From assembly GCA_002726925.1 (NCBI GenBank), contig PBTJ01000039.1, positions 13,700 to 21,632 of the forward strand: a DNA stretch of 7,933 bases, in the 5' to 3' direction. The notes under the pieces are model-generated. The model made no database searches. It saw nothing but the letters and a program-made list of their open reading frames with translations, and was not told the DNA's origin. Within the stretch, counting starts at the first letter, position 1. Every line of letters begins with the position of its first letter. Source of the stretch: Gammaproteobacteria bacterium (GTDB lineage: Bacteria > Pseudomonadota > Gammaproteobacteria > Pseudomonadales > Azotimanducaceae). Shown here in pieces: positions 1-6,341 of this stretch. A program made the position numbers and the translations under genes.

Positions 1-1172
1 TCGCTCATCACCAGCACGCGTTGTTTACTGCCCACCATGCTTTGGGAAATGGCGTCCGCCTGGGCACGGATGCGTGCTTGTAGGATTTGCAGCCAAGCCT
101 TCTTTGTTGCCTCAGACACGTCATCAACCAAGCCCGCGGCAGGAGTGCCGGGGCGCGCGCTGTAGATAAAGCTAAAAGAAGTATCGAAACCTATCTCGTC
201 TATCAGCGCCATGGTCTCGTCAAACTGCTGCTGCATTTCGCCAGGAAAACCCACAATAAAATCTGACGATAGGCTGATATTCGGACGCACCTGGCGAAGC
301 TTTTTAATGCGCTCACGATAATCATCGGCGGTGTGGCCGCGCTTCATGGCTTCCAAAATACGATCCGAGCCAGACTGCACCGGCAGGTGCAGATGGTCTA
401 CCAAGGCAGGGATATCCGCATAGGCTTGAACTAGATTGTCGGAGAAGTCCATGGGATGGGAGGTGGTAAAACGAATCCGCTCTATGCCGGGGACATCGGC
501 TACGTAGTAGATGAGCTCGGCTAAATCTGCCTGATCGCCGTCAATGTCACCAAGGTATGAGTTAACGTTTTGACCCAGCAGATGAATCTCGCGAACGCCG
601 CGGGAAGCGAGACTTTCAACCTCTTGCATGACGGAAGCCACCGAGCGGCTGACCTCCTCACCTCGGGTATAGGGCACAACGCAAAAACTGCAGTACTTGC
701 TGCAGCCTTCCATAATGGAAACAAAGGCAGCGGGGCCGTCGACACTCGGTTCTGGCAGCCGATCAAATTTCTCCACTTCGGGAAAGGTAATGTCGACAAC
801 CGGCAGCAACTGCTGCTGTCGCTTGGTCACCATTTCCGGCAGGCGGTGTATGGTTTGCGGCCCAAAAACCATGTCCACTACCGGGGCGCGCTTCATAATG
901 GCATCGCCCTCTTGGCTGGCAACACAGCCACCGACACCGATCACCAGGTCAGGGCGCGACTGTTTCAGCTTCTGCCATCGGCCCAGCTGGTGAAAGACTT
1001 TTTCTTGGGCTTTTTCGCGAATCGAGCAGGTATTGAGCAGCAGCACATCGGCTTCTTCTTCCGTCGCCGCCATTTCATAGCCCTGCGCGTCTTTCAGCAC
1101 GTCGAGCATGCGCGCCGAGTCATACTCGTTCATCTGACAGCCATGAGTTTTGACAAACAGTTTTTTCGCCAT
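1..1172 (-). CDS. miaB: tRNA-2-methylthio-N6-dimethylallyladenosine synthase, 3' end missing
   Basis: MiaB is a cytoplasmic radical-SAM methylthiotransferase that converts i6A37 to ms2i6A37 in tRNAs reading UNN codons. I translated the minus strand from the ATG at 1170-1172 and obtained 390 codons before the left edge. The N-terminal domain (about residues 1-120) carries Cys12, Cys49 and Cys83, ligands of the auxiliary 4Fe-4S cluster. The radical-SAM motif is Cys157-x3-Cys161-x2-Cys164. All six positions match Escherichia coli MiaB numbering, and segments such as [20 protein letters not shown] and [11 protein letters not shown] are near-identical to the family. The radical-SAM barrel is complete; the C-terminal TRAM RNA-binding domain is only just begun, so roughly 50-60 residues are probably outside the window. 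I see no clear Shine-Dalgarno before the ATG, but the family N-terminus supports this start. The gene is divergent from the DUF1820 gene. Confidence 0.97.
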   Translation of the reverse strand, partial: MAKKLFVKTHGCQMNEYDSARMLDVLKDAQGYEMAATEEEADVLLLNTCSIREKAQEKVFHQLGRWQKLKQSRPDLVIGVGGCVASQEGDAIMKRAPVVDMVFGPQTIHRLPEMVTKRQQQLLPVVDITFPEVEKFDRLPEPSVDGPAAFVSIMEGCSKYCSFCVVPYTRGEEVSRSVASVMQEVESLASRGVREIHLLGQNVNSYLGDIDGDQADLAELIYYVADVPGIERIRFTTSHPMDFSDNLVQAYADIPALVDHLHLPVQSGSDRILEAMKRGHTADDYRERIKKLRQVRPNISLSSDFIVGFPGEMQQQFDETMALIDEIGFDTSFSFIYSARPGTPAAGLVDDVSEATKKAWLQILQARIRAQADAISQSMVGSKQRVLVMS

Positions 1173-1206
1173 GCGATATAAATGCGATACCTAAGAAAAG
1201 GGCGCA

Positions 1207-1212
1207 AGTATA
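1207..1212 (-). promoter_or_regulatory. Possible -10 box for miaB (TATACT)
   Basis: On the minus strand TATACT lies about 35 bases upstream of the miaB ATG, matching the sigma-70 -10 consensus at five of six positions. It would give a leader of roughly 28 bases. No good -35 hexamer sits 16-18 bases upstream, so this is a weak call based on position and one hexamer. Confidence 0.25.
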
Positions 1213-1331
1213 CGTTATTGCCCATAAATACCTAGAAGCGGCGGCGTGCCCAGCGCGACGAATCAGGCGCCGTCTTGAAATTGCCAGTCTTATCCCCAAC
1301 TATCCGACATCGCAGACAAATACGACGCCCT

Positions 1332-1664
1332 ATGGCCAGCAAAGACGACAATCCGCACATTTATCGTGTGCTTTTCCAAAACCAAGGCCAGATTTACGAG
1401 GTCTACGCGCGCAACATTTATCAGAGCGAGCTGTACGGCTTTGTCGAGATTGAAGACTACACCTTCGGTAATAAGTCACAGCTCGTGATCGACCCTAGCG
1501 AAGAAAAACTGCGCAATGAGTTCGAGGGCGTACAGCGCTCGTTCGTTCCTATGCATGCCATCGTGCGCATCGACGAAGTGGAAAAAGAAGGTGTGGCAAA
1601 GATCACATCGTCAGACGGCAGCACCGTAACGCCCTTTCCAATGCCGGTGCCCACAGACCGCTAA
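1332..1664 (+). CDS. DUF1820 family protein, function unknown
   Basis: This encodes a 110-residue soluble protein that I recognise as the DUF1820 family, small proteins of gammaproteobacteria with no assigned role. Family-like segments are IYRVLFQNQGQIYEVYAR near residues 10-27, then IYQSELYGFVEIEDYTFG, VIDPSEEKLRNEFEGVQRSF and the VPMHAIVRIDEVEKEG stretch. The tail is rich in proline and methionine (PFPMPVP). There is no signal peptide, membrane segment or cysteine. I chose the ATG at 1332: the frame is open back to a TTG at 1275, but the extra 19 residues are basic, unlike the family, and no ribosome site supports the longer form. The Shine-Dalgarno before 1332 is also poor. The gene is divergent from miaB and ends 9 bp before the convergent hydroxy-acid oxidase gene. 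The family call is by motif memory; a function cannot be given. Confidence 0.9.
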   Translation: MASKDDNPHIYRVLFQNQGQIYEVYARNIYQSELYGFVEIEDYTFGNKSQLVIDPSEEKLRNEFEGVQRSFVPMHAIVRIDEVEKEGVAKITSSDGSTVTPFPMPVPTDR

Positions 1665-1673
1665 CGCGCTCGC

Positions 1674-2780
1674 TCAATAGTCGTCGATTAATGGGAATGC
1701 GCTGAGCACACTGGGTTCTGCCACGGGCTGGGCGCGTTGCAGTAGCGACGGATTCAATGACGCAAGATCAGGGGCTCCCAGCAAGGCCATGCTGATGCGT
1801 ATTTCTTGCTCCAAAATTTTCAAACCCCGCATCAGTCCGGCATAACCCCCTGCTGCCATAGCGAGTCCCTCGAAACGCCCCATGCCAACGAAGTCGGCTC
1901 CCAAGCACAGACCCTTCACAACATCAGCCCCGCGCATAAAGCCGCCGTCGACCACCACCGGTACCCGGCCCGCAACGGCCTGACTGACTTGAGGTAGAGC
2001 GTCGATGCAGGCCATGGCGTGGTCAAGCTGGCGCCCACCGTGGTTAGAGACATAAATCACATCCACCCCTGCTTCAACGCAGCGCGTGGCATCGTCCTCG
2101 TGCATCACGCCTTTGACAATCAAGGGAATATCGTGGGTGTCCTTAATGTGCGCAATGGTGTCCCAGGTCATGCTGGCCTGATGAGAAAAATCACCATCAG
2201 CGGCGGATGCAGAACGGCCCGACATGGGCACATAGCTTTTCATCACGTCGCGCTCGCGGCGGGAATACACTTGGGTGTCCGCGGTAAGGCAGAAGCCCGT
2301 ATAGCCAGCATCTAAGGCGCGACCAATGTGGTCGTCCATCCAGCTTCGGTCACCCATCAAATACAGTTGATAGATGCGCGGCCCAGGCACACCTTGGGCT
2401 ACCGCTTCGTAATCTGGCGAACATGAGGAACTGAGTATTTGCAGAATGCCAAAATCCTTGGCCGCTCTGGCCACACTGATGCCGCCTCCGGCCTCAAACG
2501 CCTGTACCGAACCTATGGGTGGTAGTACGACGGGTATGCGCATAGCGCTACCCAGCAACTCGGATTCTACGCTCACCGCACTGACGTCGTTCAAAATGCG
2601 CGGCTTAAACACCCAAGACTCCACTGCCGCACGGTTGCGGCGCAGGCTTGCTTCGGTATCGGCCGCACCGACCAAGTAATCCCAATCGCCTCGCTCTAGA
2701 TGTTTCCGTGCAAGCTGCACCATTTCCGTAAGACTGCGAAATGTTGCTTCCTGTTGTTCTTTTGCGTGTTGTTCAGACAT
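1674..2780 (-). CDS. FMN-dependent alpha-hydroxy-acid oxidase/dehydrogenase family protein
   Basis: This is a 368-residue TIM-barrel flavoprotein of the glycolate oxidase / lactate dehydrogenase / mandelate dehydrogenase family, which oxidises 2-hydroxy acids to 2-oxo acids using FMN. Visible landmarks, matched to spinach glycolate oxidase by motif, are Tyr35 in DYLVGAADTE, Gln138 and Tyr140 in IYQLY, Thr166 in LTADTQVYSRRERD, Lys223 in IVKGV, catalytic His247 and Arg250 in SNHGGRQLD, Asp278 in VVDGG, and Gly301-Arg302 in the FMN phosphate loop. The fold is complete and the length is normal. The substrate-channel Trp of glycolate oxidase (LSSW) appears as Ser119 (LSSS), and the end of the FMN site reads GRFEGL rather than the usual GRPxxxG, so the substrate cannot be predicted. 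No signal peptide or membrane segment is seen; it is probably cytoplasmic. The ATG has a good GAGGGGG ribosome site (2786-2792) five bases upstream. It is transcribed divergently from the FAD-dependent reductase gene. Confidence 0.9.
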   Translation of the reverse strand: MSEQHAKEQQEATFRSLTEMVQLARKHLERGDWDYLVGAADTEASLRRNRAAVESWVFKPRILNDVSAVSVESELLGSAMRIPVVLPPIGSVQAFEAGGGISVARAAKDFGILQILSSSCSPDYEAVAQGVPGPRIYQLYLMGDRSWMDDHIGRALDAGYTGFCLTADTQVYSRRERDVMKSYVPMSGRSASAADGDFSHQASMTWDTIAHIKDTHDIPLIVKGVMHEDDATRCVEAGVDVIYVSNHGGRQLDHAMACIDALPQVSQAVAGRVPVVVDGGFMRGADVVKGLCLGADFVGMGRFEGLAMAAGGYAGLMRGLKILEQEIRISMALLGAPDLASLNPSLLQRAQPVAEPSVLSAFPLIDDY

Positions 2781-2865
2781 AGCTTCCCCCTCTAGTCAAA
2801 GTTAGCTGCCGTGGGGTCATCGGACAAGGTAAACTGCACGAACTTAGAAGCTTGAGGAGCACAGC
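2781..2865. promoter_or_regulatory. Divergent intergenic region with the 5' signals of two flavoenzyme genes
   Basis: These 85 bp separate the starts of the hydroxy-acid oxidase (minus) and the ferredoxin-reductase-type gene (plus). They contain a GAGGGGG ribosome site for the former (2786-2792) and a GAGGAG site for the latter (2854-2859, six bases before the ATG). Promoters for both are expected here because nothing lies upstream in either direction. I found no -35/-10 pair good enough to place, and no convincing operator palindrome. Confidence 0.4.
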
Positions 2866-4071
2866 ATGTCAGGTGTCGTCATTATCGGGGCTGGCCACGC
2901 GGCCGGTCAGGCAGCCGCCAGTTTGCGACAGGCCAAATATACAGGCGATATCACCATCGTCGGCGACGAAGCGCATATTCCCTACCAGCGCCCACCGCTT
3001 TCCAAGGCTTACTTAAAAGGCGATCAAAATGCGGACAAAGTGTATCTGCGAGCCGAGTCTTTTTATGCTGACCGCGACATCGCCATGAAGCTGAGTATGC
3101 GTGCCACGGCCATTGATACGTCAGCCAAAACGGTCACGCTGAGCACTGACGAGACACTGCACTACGATCACCTACTGATCAGCACTGGCTCGCGGCCGCG
3201 CAAATTAAGTATTGAGGGCTCAGACCTGCCAGGTATTCATTACCTGCGCACCATGGACGATGTCGATGGTATGCGTGACGGCATGCAACCAAACGCCAAT
3301 TTGGTCATCGTTGGCGGTGGTTATATCGGTTTAGAGGTTGCCGCAGTTGGTCGTGAGCTAGGCCTCAATGTCCACGTGCTGGAAATGGAAGAACGCATTC
3401 TGCAGCGCGTAACCACGCCAGAAATGTCTGCCTACTATCACCAGTTGCACGAAGGGCGCGGGGTTAACATTCACACCAGCACAGGTGTGACGGGGTTTGC
3501 AGGAGATGGCAAAGTTGCAGAGGTGATCTGCGGTGACAGGCGCTTCCCAGCCGATATCGTCATTGTTGGCATTGGCATCATTCCCAACACCGAACTGGCA
3601 GAAGCCGCAGGCATTGTCTGCGACAACGGCATTGTCGTAGACGACCACTGCCGCACGTCGGATCCGAACGTGTATGCCGCAGGCGACTGCACCAATCACC
3701 CCAACCCGCTACTCGATCGCAGGCTGCGCTTGGAGTCGGTGCCCAACGCCATGGATCAGGCCCGCGTCAGCACCGCGAATATGCTCGGCGATGACAAAAC
3801 CTACGCCGCCATTCCGTGGTTTTGGTCCGATCAGTACGAGTTAAAGCTGCAAATGGTGGGGTTTTCCGCCGATGGCGATACGCAAGTGCTGCGAGGTGAC
3901 ATGGCCAGCAATCAGTTCGCCATCTTTTATTTGAAAGACGGCAAGGTGGTTGCGGCTGATGCAGTGAATAGTCCGAAAGAATTCATGCTGTGCAAGCAGC
4001 TCGTCGGCAAGAGCGCTGACCCTGCCATGCTGGCCGATCCAGAGGCCGACCTGAAGGCGCTATTGGCCTAA
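2866..4071 (+). CDS. NAD(P)H:ferredoxin/rubredoxin reductase-type FAD oxidoreductase
   Basis: This 401-residue flavoprotein belongs to the group containing putidaredoxin reductase, rhodocoxin reductase, BphA4 and rubredoxin reductase. These enzymes pass electrons from NAD(P)H through FAD to a small ferredoxin or rubredoxin that serves a P450, dioxygenase or hydroxylase. The N-terminal FAD-binding fold has GAGHAAG at residues 8-14, followed by the group signature PYQRPPLSKAYLKG (39-52). The NAD(P) fold has GGGYIGLE at 150-157, with Glu173 at the end of the next strand (VLEMEE), which favours NADH. The second FAD motif is VYAAGDC (269-275). The C-terminal domain carries the PWFWSDQY segment (317-324) typical of this group. 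Length and domain order are normal. A GAGGAG ribosome site fixes the start. No ferredoxin, rubredoxin or oxygenase gene lies in this window, so the electron acceptor is unknown. Confidence 0.92.
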   Translation: MSGVVIIGAGHAAGQAAASLRQAKYTGDITIVGDEAHIPYQRPPLSKAYLKGDQNADKVYLRAESFYADRDIAMKLSMRATAIDTSAKTVTLSTDETLHYDHLLISTGSRPRKLSIEGSDLPGIHYLRTMDDVDGMRDGMQPNANLVIVGGGYIGLEVAAVGRELGLNVHVLEMEERILQRVTTPEMSAYYHQLHEGRGVNIHTSTGVTGFAGDGKVAEVICGDRRFPADIVIVGIGIIPNTELAEAAGIVCDNGIVVDDHCRTSDPNVYAAGDCTNHPNPLLDRRLRLESVPNAMDQARVSTANMLGDDKTYAAIPWFWSDQYELKLQMVGFSADGDTQVLRGDMASNQFAIFYLKDGKVVAADAVNSPKEFMLCKQLVGKSADPAMLADPEADLKALLA

Positions 4072-4091
4072 GGACGACAGAGTTGGCCTAA
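4063..4091. repeat. Nine-base direct repeat across two convergent stop codons
   Basis: TTGGCCTAA occurs at 4063-4071 and again at 4083-4091, 20 bases apart. The first copy supplies the last two codons and TAA stop of the reductase gene. The second copy contains, on the other strand, the TAG stop of the acyl-CoA dehydrogenase gene. The two genes are only 16 bp apart, and I see no stable terminator hairpin between them. The repeat may be chance or a small duplication. Confidence 0.5.
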
Positions 4092-5266
4092 AGCCCCAGC
4101 ACCTGCTTGGCAATAATATTGTGCTGCACTTCTGACGAGCCGCCCGCAATGGTGTAGCCGCGATGGTGATAGCGTCCGGAAGCCACAAACTCTGCCCAAG
4201 CAGGATTAACCGCAGCCTCGCCTGTGTTGGCGGCATCTTGCGCCAGTGCTAAGTGATCGACCATGCGGAACAATAGCTCATCTTGCGCCTGCACTAGCTC
4301 GCTGCCCTTGAGTTTGAGCATGCTGGGTTCGGCGCCAATTTGAGACCCCGCATCGGCTTCAGTGAGAATGCGCAGGCTGGTCATCTCTAAGGCCTGCAGG
4401 CGAATTTCCAGCGCACTGATTTCGTCTTGCACATCGTCTGGCAGCACAACTCCGCGCTGAGCCTGCTGATGCACCGCCTCTTTGAGCACACCGAGAACGC
4501 GCTTATTCTCCGCAACCCGTGACACCATCAATCGCTCGTCACCGAGCAAACTCTTCGCCACCGTCCAGCCTTTATCTTCATCTCCCAGACGCTGGGTAAT
4601 CGGCACACGGACACTTTCAAAGAACACCTGATTCCACAGGCGTTTGCCGTTGAAGGCGTAAAGCGGCTTTACCTCGACCCCAGGGCTAGTGATATCCAGC
4701 AGCAAAAAACTGATGCCCTTTTGTTGCTGCACATCGTGATTGGTGCGCACGAGACAGAAAATCCAATCGGCCAGTTCGGCGCCAGAAGTCCAGATTTTAG
4801 AGCCGTTAACCACATATTCATCGCCGTCTTTGTCCGCGCGGGTGCGCACGCTGGCCAAATCCGAGCCGGCCTGAGGTTCGGAGTAACCCTGACAAAACCA
4901 CAAATCGGCGTTCAGAATTTTTGGTAAAAACTGCGCATGCTGCTGCTGCGTGCCAAACTTGATGATGGCCGGCCCGACCATGTTGAAACCAAACCCGGAC
5001 AGAGCTGGTGCATGCGCAGCGCGACAGGCCACGTCAAAAATATGTCGCTGCACTAAGTTCCAGCCGGTACCGCCATGTTCTACCGGCCAAGCGGGGGCCG
5101 CCCAACCCTTGGCATTCAGGGTGCGCGTCCAGTGGGTTAGTTCTTCCTTACTGACACCAGCGCCGCGTTTGACCTTGGCAGCAACCTCTGCCGGCAAATG
5201 TTCGCGCAAGAAGCTTTCGACTTCGTCTTTGAACGCTGTTTGTTCTGGGGTTAGGTCGTAACGCAT
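4088..5266 (-). CDS. Acyl-CoA dehydrogenase family protein
   Basis: This 392-residue, full-length FAD enzyme should introduce a trans-2,3 double bond into an acyl-CoA thioester and pass electrons to electron-transfer flavoprotein. The N-terminal helical domain begins with LTPEQTAFKDEVESFLRE. The middle beta domain has the FAD/substrate signature YSEPQAGSDLASVRTRA (128-144) and WTSGAELADW (159-168). The C-terminal helical domain ends with GYTIAGGSSEVQHNIIAKQ. At the position of the medium-chain enzyme's catalytic Glu (YEG motif) this protein has Gly. A candidate base is Glu244 in LLGDERLMV, matching the DLERLV site of isovaleryl-CoA dehydrogenase. It is therefore likely a branched-, cyclic- or unusual-acid enzyme rather than a medium-chain one; the substrate is not predictable. 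AGGAG (5273-5277) lies six bases before the ATG. It follows the crotonase gene on the same strand after a 132-bp gap and probably shares its transcript. Confidence 0.93.
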   Translation of the reverse strand: MRYDLTPEQTAFKDEVESFLREHLPAEVAAKVKRGAGVSKEELTHWTRTLNAKGWAAPAWPVEHGGTGWNLVQRHIFDVACRAAHAPALSGFGFNMVGPAIIKFGTQQQHAQFLPKILNADLWFCQGYSEPQAGSDLASVRTRADKDGDEYVVNGSKIWTSGAELADWIFCLVRTNHDVQQQKGISFLLLDITSPGVEVKPLYAFNGKRLWNQVFFESVRVPITQRLGDEDKGWTVAKSLLGDERLMVSRVAENKRVLGVLKEAVHQQAQRGVVLPDDVQDEISALEIRLQALEMTSLRILTEADAGSQIGAEPSMLKLKGSELVQAQDELLFRMVDHLALAQDAANTGEAAVNPAWAEFVASGRYHHRGYTIAGGSSEVQHNIIAKQVLGL

Positions 5267-5281
5267 GGGGTACTCCTGTCA

Positions 5282-5347
5282 CCGATTTATAGGGCCTATG
5301 TTGCTGGCTATCTCGGCCAAGTAGTATCAGCCGAGGTGCTAAATCGG
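5282..5347. repeat. Nested inverted repeats in the leader of the acyl-CoA dehydrogenase gene
   Basis: An outer perfect 8-bp pair is CCGATTTA (5282-5289) with TAAATCGG (5340-5347). An inner perfect 6-bp pair is CTCGGC (5312-5317) with GCCGAG (5330-5335), with a 12-base loop. A further pair, GCTATCT (5307-5313) with AGATAGC (5352-5358), would compete with these. In the mRNA of the dehydrogenase the outer stem starts only a few bases upstream of the AGGAG ribosome site. This could be a leader structure, an operator or an mRNA processing site; no T-run follows, so it does not look like an intrinsic terminator. Confidence 0.4.
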
Positions 5348-5362
5348 CGCAAGATAGCGAGC

Positions 5363-5407
5363 CTAGTTTTGCCAACCTTCGTTTCACCGACCTTGGTTTC
5401 ACCGACC
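5363..5407 (-). repeat. Three imperfect 15-bp tandem repeats over the crotonase stop codon
   Basis: Read on the minus strand, GGTCGGTGAAACCAA (5393-5407) is followed by GGTCGGTGAAACGAA (5378-5392; 14 of 15 identical) and a more diverged GGTTGGCAAAACTAG (5363-5377; 10 of 15 identical to its neighbour). The first copy contains the final Gly-Arg codons and TGA stop of the crotonase gene. The second repeats those codons and the stop after the gene has ended. This looks like slipped-strand duplication of the gene's 3' end. Confidence 0.75.
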
Positions 5408-6178
5408 CCGATACACCGGTTCGCGCTTTTCCAAAAATGCCGCCACGCCCTCCCTAGAATCTTCTGTGCCCCGCAGGCGCGTGATTTGTTCAATGGCCCA
5501 CCGACCGGTATCGCGCCAGTCTGGTTCCGTGGTGCGGCGCAGGCCAGCCTTCAGTGCTTGCACCGCCAAGGGCGGATTACGGGCAATCTTGTGTGCAATC
5601 TCCATAGCGGTGGGCAACAAGTCGTCGTGGGCGACCGTGCGGCCGACCAGACCAAGCGTTTTAGCCTGGTGCGCGTCGATCACCTCACCGGTAAACAGCA
5701 ATTCTGCAGCCGTTTCTCTGCCAACCAACTGCGCCAATCGACCCAAGCCCGGAGCATCGCAGCACAGCCCACGAACCACAAATAGCTCACCGAATTTAGC
5801 TCGCTCGGACGCCACACGAATGTCTGCCATCAGCGCAAGCTCCATACCCCAGCCAACCGCGGGGCCGTTGACGGCTGCGATCACAGGAATATCAGTATGC
5901 AGTAGGGCGTCTGCCGCAGGTGTCAGCCCACCGGTTTTTTTCGCTCGATCTCTAAACTCCGCCGGGGCCGGTTCACTGCTGCCGAGGATTTGTTTCATGT
6001 CGTCGCCAGCGCAGAATGCACGCCCATTGCCGGTAATTATGAGGACTCTGGCCTCGCTGCTGCGCACAGTATCTTCCAGATCGGCGTACAGCTGATAGGT
6101 CAGCGAGTTCATGGCTTCCGGTCGATTCAAGGTAACCACGCCAACATGGTCGGTGACCTCATAAAGTAGATCCCTCAT
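5399..6178 (-). CDS. Crotonase-fold (enoyl-CoA hydratase/isomerase) family protein
   Basis: This 259-residue protein belongs to the crotonase superfamily, whose members act on CoA thioesters as hydratases, isomerases, hydrolases or dehalogenases. It starts with a typical beta strand (VGVVTLNRPEAMNSL, 12-26). Oxyanion-hole segments are AFCAGDD (54-60) and NGPAVGWGMEL (104-114). Aligning by motif to rat mitochondrial crotonase, Glu113 matches catalytic Glu144, but the second catalytic Glu (Glu164) falls on Phe133 in FGELFVVRG. Asp141 in GLCCDAP sits where PaaG-type isomerases carry a catalytic Asp. The protein is therefore unlikely to be a standard hydratase; an isomerase or hydrolase role is possible. 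The C-terminus (FLEKREPVYRGR) is typical and complete. A strong GAGGAGG site (6183-6189) precedes the ATG by four bases. The acyl-CoA dehydrogenase gene follows on the same strand. The stop lies in a tandem repeat. Confidence 0.92.
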   Translation of the reverse strand: MRDLLYEVTDHVGVVTLNRPEAMNSLTYQLYADLEDTVRSSEARVLIITGNGRAFCAGDDMKQILGSSEPAPAEFRDRAKKTGGLTPAADALLHTDIPVIAAVNGPAVGWGMELALMADIRVASERAKFGELFVVRGLCCDAPGLGRLAQLVGRETAAELLFTGEVIDAHQAKTLGLVGRTVAHDDLLPTAMEIAHKIARNPPLAVQALKAGLRRTTEPDWRDTGRWAIEQITRLRGTEDSREGVAAFLEKREPVYRGR

Positions 6179-6341
6179 TTGCCCTCCTCAAATTGCGCTC
6201 AGGCAGGGAAGGCTACACGAGCTTGCATCGGGCTGACCAGTCTGTGGCCGAGTCGCCGTCACTGCACAAGCCAACGCATCTGCCAATAAAGCCCGGGCGT
6301 CTTCACAGGGTTTTGACCACCACGAGTGATAGGCTGCCCGC
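6179..6341. promoter_or_regulatory. Divergent intergenic region between the crotonase and pterin-synthase-like genes
   Basis: These 163 bp lie between two genes that point away from each other, so promoters for both units are expected here. The only clear signal is the crotonase GAGGAGG ribosome site at 6183-6189. An 8-bp palindrome GCCCGGGC lies at 6291-6298. A TTGACC at 6313-6318 resembles a -35 box but is too close to the plus-strand ATG to have a -10 in place. I could not place either promoter. A 77-codon open frame on the minus strand here overlaps the plus-strand gene and has no coding signs. Confidence 0.35.

Noticed and set aside
570..1181. Plus-strand open frame of 203 codons
   Set aside because: It is antisense to miaB, whose minus-strand translation matches the family throughout with all six cluster cysteines; the plus-strand product has no recognisable features.
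1275..1331. Longer DUF1820 start at a TTG codon
   Set aside because: The added 19 residues are basic and unlike the family, there is no ribosome site, and the ATG at 1332 gives the usual family length.
4063..4091. Intrinsic terminator between the convergent reductase and dehydrogenase genes
   Set aside because: The two GGCC cores could pair for only about four base pairs and no T-run follows on either strand.
5336..6095. Plus-strand open frames of 149 and 209 codons
   Set aside because: Both are antisense shadows of the crotonase gene, which has clear family motifs and a strong ribosome site.
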